Source of the DNA: Rubrivivax sp.
GTDB taxonomy: Bacteria; Pseudomonadota; Gammaproteobacteria; Burkholderiales; Burkholderiaceae_C
DNA length: 64,000 bases
NCBI GenBank assembly: GCA_018780805.1
Contig: JADMJD010000168.1
Location: 2,281 to 66,280 of the forward strand
Reading direction: 5' to 3'
The notes under the pieces were generated by a model, which saw nothing but the letters and a program-made list of their open reading frames with translations, was not told the origin of the DNA and made no database searches. Made by a program: the position numbers and the translations under genes. Of this stretch, positions 62,204 through 64,000 are shown in pieces; the first letter of the stretch is position 1, and each line of letters starts with the position of its first letter.

Positions 62204-63325
62204 ATGACATCCCTTTTTGATCCCACCTCCGCCGGCGCGCTGCAGCTCGCCAACCGCATCGTGATGGCGCCGCTGACCCGCAACCGCAGCCCCAACGCCG
62301 TGCCGCCCGCCATCGTGGCCACCTACTACGCCCAGCGCGCCAGCGCCGGCCTGCTGGTTACCGAAGCCACCGCCATCAGCCACCAGGGCCAGGGTTATGC
62401 CGACGTGCCCGGCCTCTACGCGCCCGAACAGCTGGCCGGCTGGAAGAAGGTGACCGACGCCGTGCACACCGCCGGCGGCCGCATCGTCGTGCAGCTGTGG
62501 CACGTGGGCCGGGTCTCGCACGTGGACCTGCAGCCCGGCGGCGGCGCACCGGTGGCACCCTCGGCCATCACCGCCAAGACCAAGACCGTGCTGATCCGCG
62601 ACGGCCAGCCGGTGTTCGTGGACACCTCGGCGCCGCGCGCGCTGGACATCCAGGAGATCCCCGGCATCGTCGACGACTACCGCCGCGCCGCACTGGCGGC
62701 AGTGAACGACGCCGGTTTCGACGGCGTGGAGATCCATGGCGCCAACGGCTACCTGATCGACCAGTTCCTGAAGACCGGCAGCAACCAGCGCACGGATGCC
62801 TACGGCGGCAGCATCGAAAACCGCGCGCGTTTCCTGCTGGAAGTCACACAGGCCGTGGCCGACGCGATCGGCGGTGGCCGCACCGGCATCCGCCTCTCGC
62901 CCGTGACCCCCGCCAACGACGCGAGCGACAACGACGCCACGGCCTTGTTTCACCACGTGGTGCGTGGCCTGGCGCCGATGGGCCTGGCGTTCCTGCACGT
63001 GATCGAAGGTTCCACCGGCGGCCCGCGCGAGCTGCCCGACCGCCCCTTCGACTACGCGGCGCTGAAGGCCGCCTACCGCGCCGCCGGCGGCCAGGGCGCG
63101 TGGATGGTGAACAACGGCTACGACAAGGCCCTGGCCGAACAAGCCGTGGCCGACGGCGCCGACCTGGTGGCCTTCGGCCGGCCCTACATCAGCAACCCGG
63201 ACCTGGTGCGCCGGCTGCGCGAGAACGCACCGCTGGCCAAACCCGACCGCGCCACGTTCTACGGCGGCGGTGCGGCGGGGTACACCGACTACCCGAGGCT
63301 GGACGACGTACCTGCCACCGCCTGA
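62204..63325 (+). CDS. nemA: Old yellow enzyme (NemA/alkene reductase type)
   Basis: FMN-dependent ene-reductase of 373 residues. Motifs: [45 protein letters not shown], the catalytic pair in [24 protein letters not shown] and [13 protein letters not shown] near the end. Reduces activated alkenes, quinones or nitrate esters with NADPH. ATG 62204 is taken; ATG 62183 overlaps the divergent gene start. Its last 37 bp overlap the rhodanese gene. Confidence 0.93.
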   Translation: MTSLFDPTSAGALQLANRIVMAPLTRNRSPNAVPPAIVATYYAQRASAGLLVTEATAISHQGQGYADVPGLYAPEQLAGWKKVTDAVHTAGGRIVVQLWHVGRVSHVDLQPGGGAPVAPSAITAKTKTVLIRDGQPVFVDTSAPRALDIQEIPGIVDDYRRAALAAVNDAGFDGVEIHGANGYLIDQFLKTGSNQRTDAYGGSIENRARFLLEVTQAVADAIGGGRTGIRLSPVTPANDASDNDATALFHHVVRGLAPMGLAFLHVIEGSTGGPRELPDRPFDYAALKAAYRAAGGQGAWMVNNGYDKALAEQAVADGADLVAFGRPYISNPDLVRRLRENAPLAKPDRATFYGGGAAGYTDYPRLDDVPATA

Positions 63326-64000
63326 GCATCGGGCGGGCACAGCACGGCAAAGCCGTGTGTGCCGTCACGCGCCAGCTGCGCCACCAGGCCAAACTCCCAG
63401 TCCAAGTAGGCCTGCATCGCCGCGCGGGGCGCGTCGGTGCCTTCGTAGGGCCGCTGGTAGCGGTGCGTGCGTGGGCCGGGCCAGGGCTGGCCACCGGGCG
63501 CCACCGGCTGCCACGGGCCGGTTTCGGTCAAGCCGCGGGTGTCATCCAGCCAGGCCACCTCCCAGCCCATCTGCGCCAGCCAATGTGCCGTCACGGAGGC
63601 CCGCACGCCATCGTCGTCGGACAGCACGATGCGCGCACCGCGCACGGCGGCAAACACATCGGTCTCCTGCACCAGTTGCCCACCCGGTGCGCTGCCAAAT
63701 CCTGGGCGGTGGCCGGCGGCGTATTCCTCCGGCGTGCGCACATCCCAGCGGTACAGCGTGCGCGTGGCATCGGCCAACCACGATGCCAGCGTGGCCGCAT
63801 CGATGCGCTGCGCGCCGGCGTGTGCCGCCAGCGCCTGCGCCGCCGAGCGGGCGACAGCCGCCTGCGTGGCATCCACCGACCCGAAGCGCCGCTGCGCGCC
63901 GTGCTGCAGCGTTTGGCCCGCCAGCAGCCAGCCGATGGTGCCGTTGCGCAGCGCATGCACCGGGTTGGGCAAGCCGGCGTTGACCAGGGTCTGGGCACCG
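63289..64000 (-). CDS. Multi-domain rhodanese-like sulfurtransferase, 5' end cut
   Basis: The frame stays open to the window end (GAQTLVNAGLP before PNPVHALRNGTIGW), so the N-terminus lies beyond 64000. The visible 230 residues span the end of one rhodanese domain (VHALRNGTIGWLLAG) and a following one (LYRWDVRTPEEYAAGHRPGF, with GGQLVQETD and RIVLSDDDGVRASVTAHWL). In the visible active-site loop the Cys is replaced by Asp (LSDDDG). This suggests the second domain is non-catalytic. It may handle sulfur or act as a sensor. Confidence 0.83.
   Translation of the reverse strand, partial: GAQTLVNAGLPNPVHALRNGTIGWLLAGQTLQHGAQRRFGSVDATQAAVARSAAQALAAHAGAQRIDAATLASWLADATRTLYRWDVRTPEEYAAGHRPGFGSAPGGQLVQETDVFAAVRGARIVLSDDDGVRASVTAHWLAQMGWEVAWLDDTRGLTETGPWQPVAPGGQPWPGPRTHRYQRPYEGTDAPRAAMQAYLDWEFGLVAQLARDGTHGFAVLCPPDAQAVAGTSSSLG

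Noticed and set aside
1-64000. tRNA, rRNA, CRISPR, insertion sequence or prophage
   Set aside because: Read through all spacers; none shows a cloverleaf, regular repeat-spacer array, transposase or phage gene. A tool search would be more sensitive.

Overview
The window is a gene-dense, very GC-rich stretch of a Burkholderiales chromosome. It best fits the Rubrivivax/Leptothrix/Ideonella/Roseateles group (Sphaerotilaceae-Comamonadaceae). The pointers are a PEP-CTERM exported protein, two Bug-type TctC solute-binding proteins, an alanine/lysine-rich histone H1-like protein, many LysR regulators, tandem DUF4148 proteins, a BLUF photoreceptor and a BciA-type 8-vinyl reductase (a bacteriochlorophyll pathway enzyme). 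This placement is inference from gene content. I saw no rRNA, tRNA, CRISPR array, insertion sequence or prophage, and no gene-free stretch above 300 bases.

Layout. 1-1540: end of lptE and holA. 1633-5589: PEP-CTERM protein, tannase/feruloyl-esterase lipoprotein with a divergent MarR regulator, GhrA-like reductase. 5616-14086: GGDEF-EAL protein, thiL-pgpA-pncC operon, histone-like protein, a 1157-residue hybrid histidine kinase, SUI1/YciH. 14098-18241: Bug protein, Rieske oxygenase and VanB-type reductase with a divergent LysR gene. 18238-21232: bciA with a coupled small gene, a hypothetical protein, a dienelactone hydrolase-family protein. 21246-26234: two-gene NAD-dependent formate dehydrogenase with a fused NuoE-NuoF flavoprotein, plus a DUF2721 protein. 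26317-28940: siderophore-interacting flavoreductase and MarR gene with overlapping divergent starts, EamA transporter, DUF2917 protein.

28940-36585 is the most unusual part. A minus-strand operon joins a LigI-like lactonase, an SDR, a Bug protein, a carboxymuconolactone-decarboxylase-like protein, a dimeric-barrel protein and PcaIJ-type CoA-transferase subunits. LysR genes flank it on both sides and a 2-hydroxychromene-2-carboxylate isomerase lies beyond. It looks like a catabolic operon that mixes parts of the 4,5-cleavage and ortho-cleavage aromatic pathways.

36597-41759: DctSR-like two-component pair divergent from malic enzyme maeB. 41884-42937: secreted barnase-type RNase, barstar inhibitor and a possible small third ORF. 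42915-50294: ksgA-surA-lptD divergent from amgK and an ABC exporter. 50310-55634: BLUF protein, fasciclin protein, M20 peptidase with LysR, tandem DUF4148 proteins, a lipase-like hydrolase. 55673-61638: dienoyl-CoA isomerase and an AapJQMP amino-acid ABC operon ending in a TPR gene. 61765-64000: VOC protein, old yellow enzyme, and a rhodanese-family protein cut by the window end.

Taken together the accessory content suggests a free-living heterotroph that takes up amino acids and carboxylates and degrades plant-derived aromatics. Formate dehydrogenase may handle C1 units released by demethylation, which is inference.
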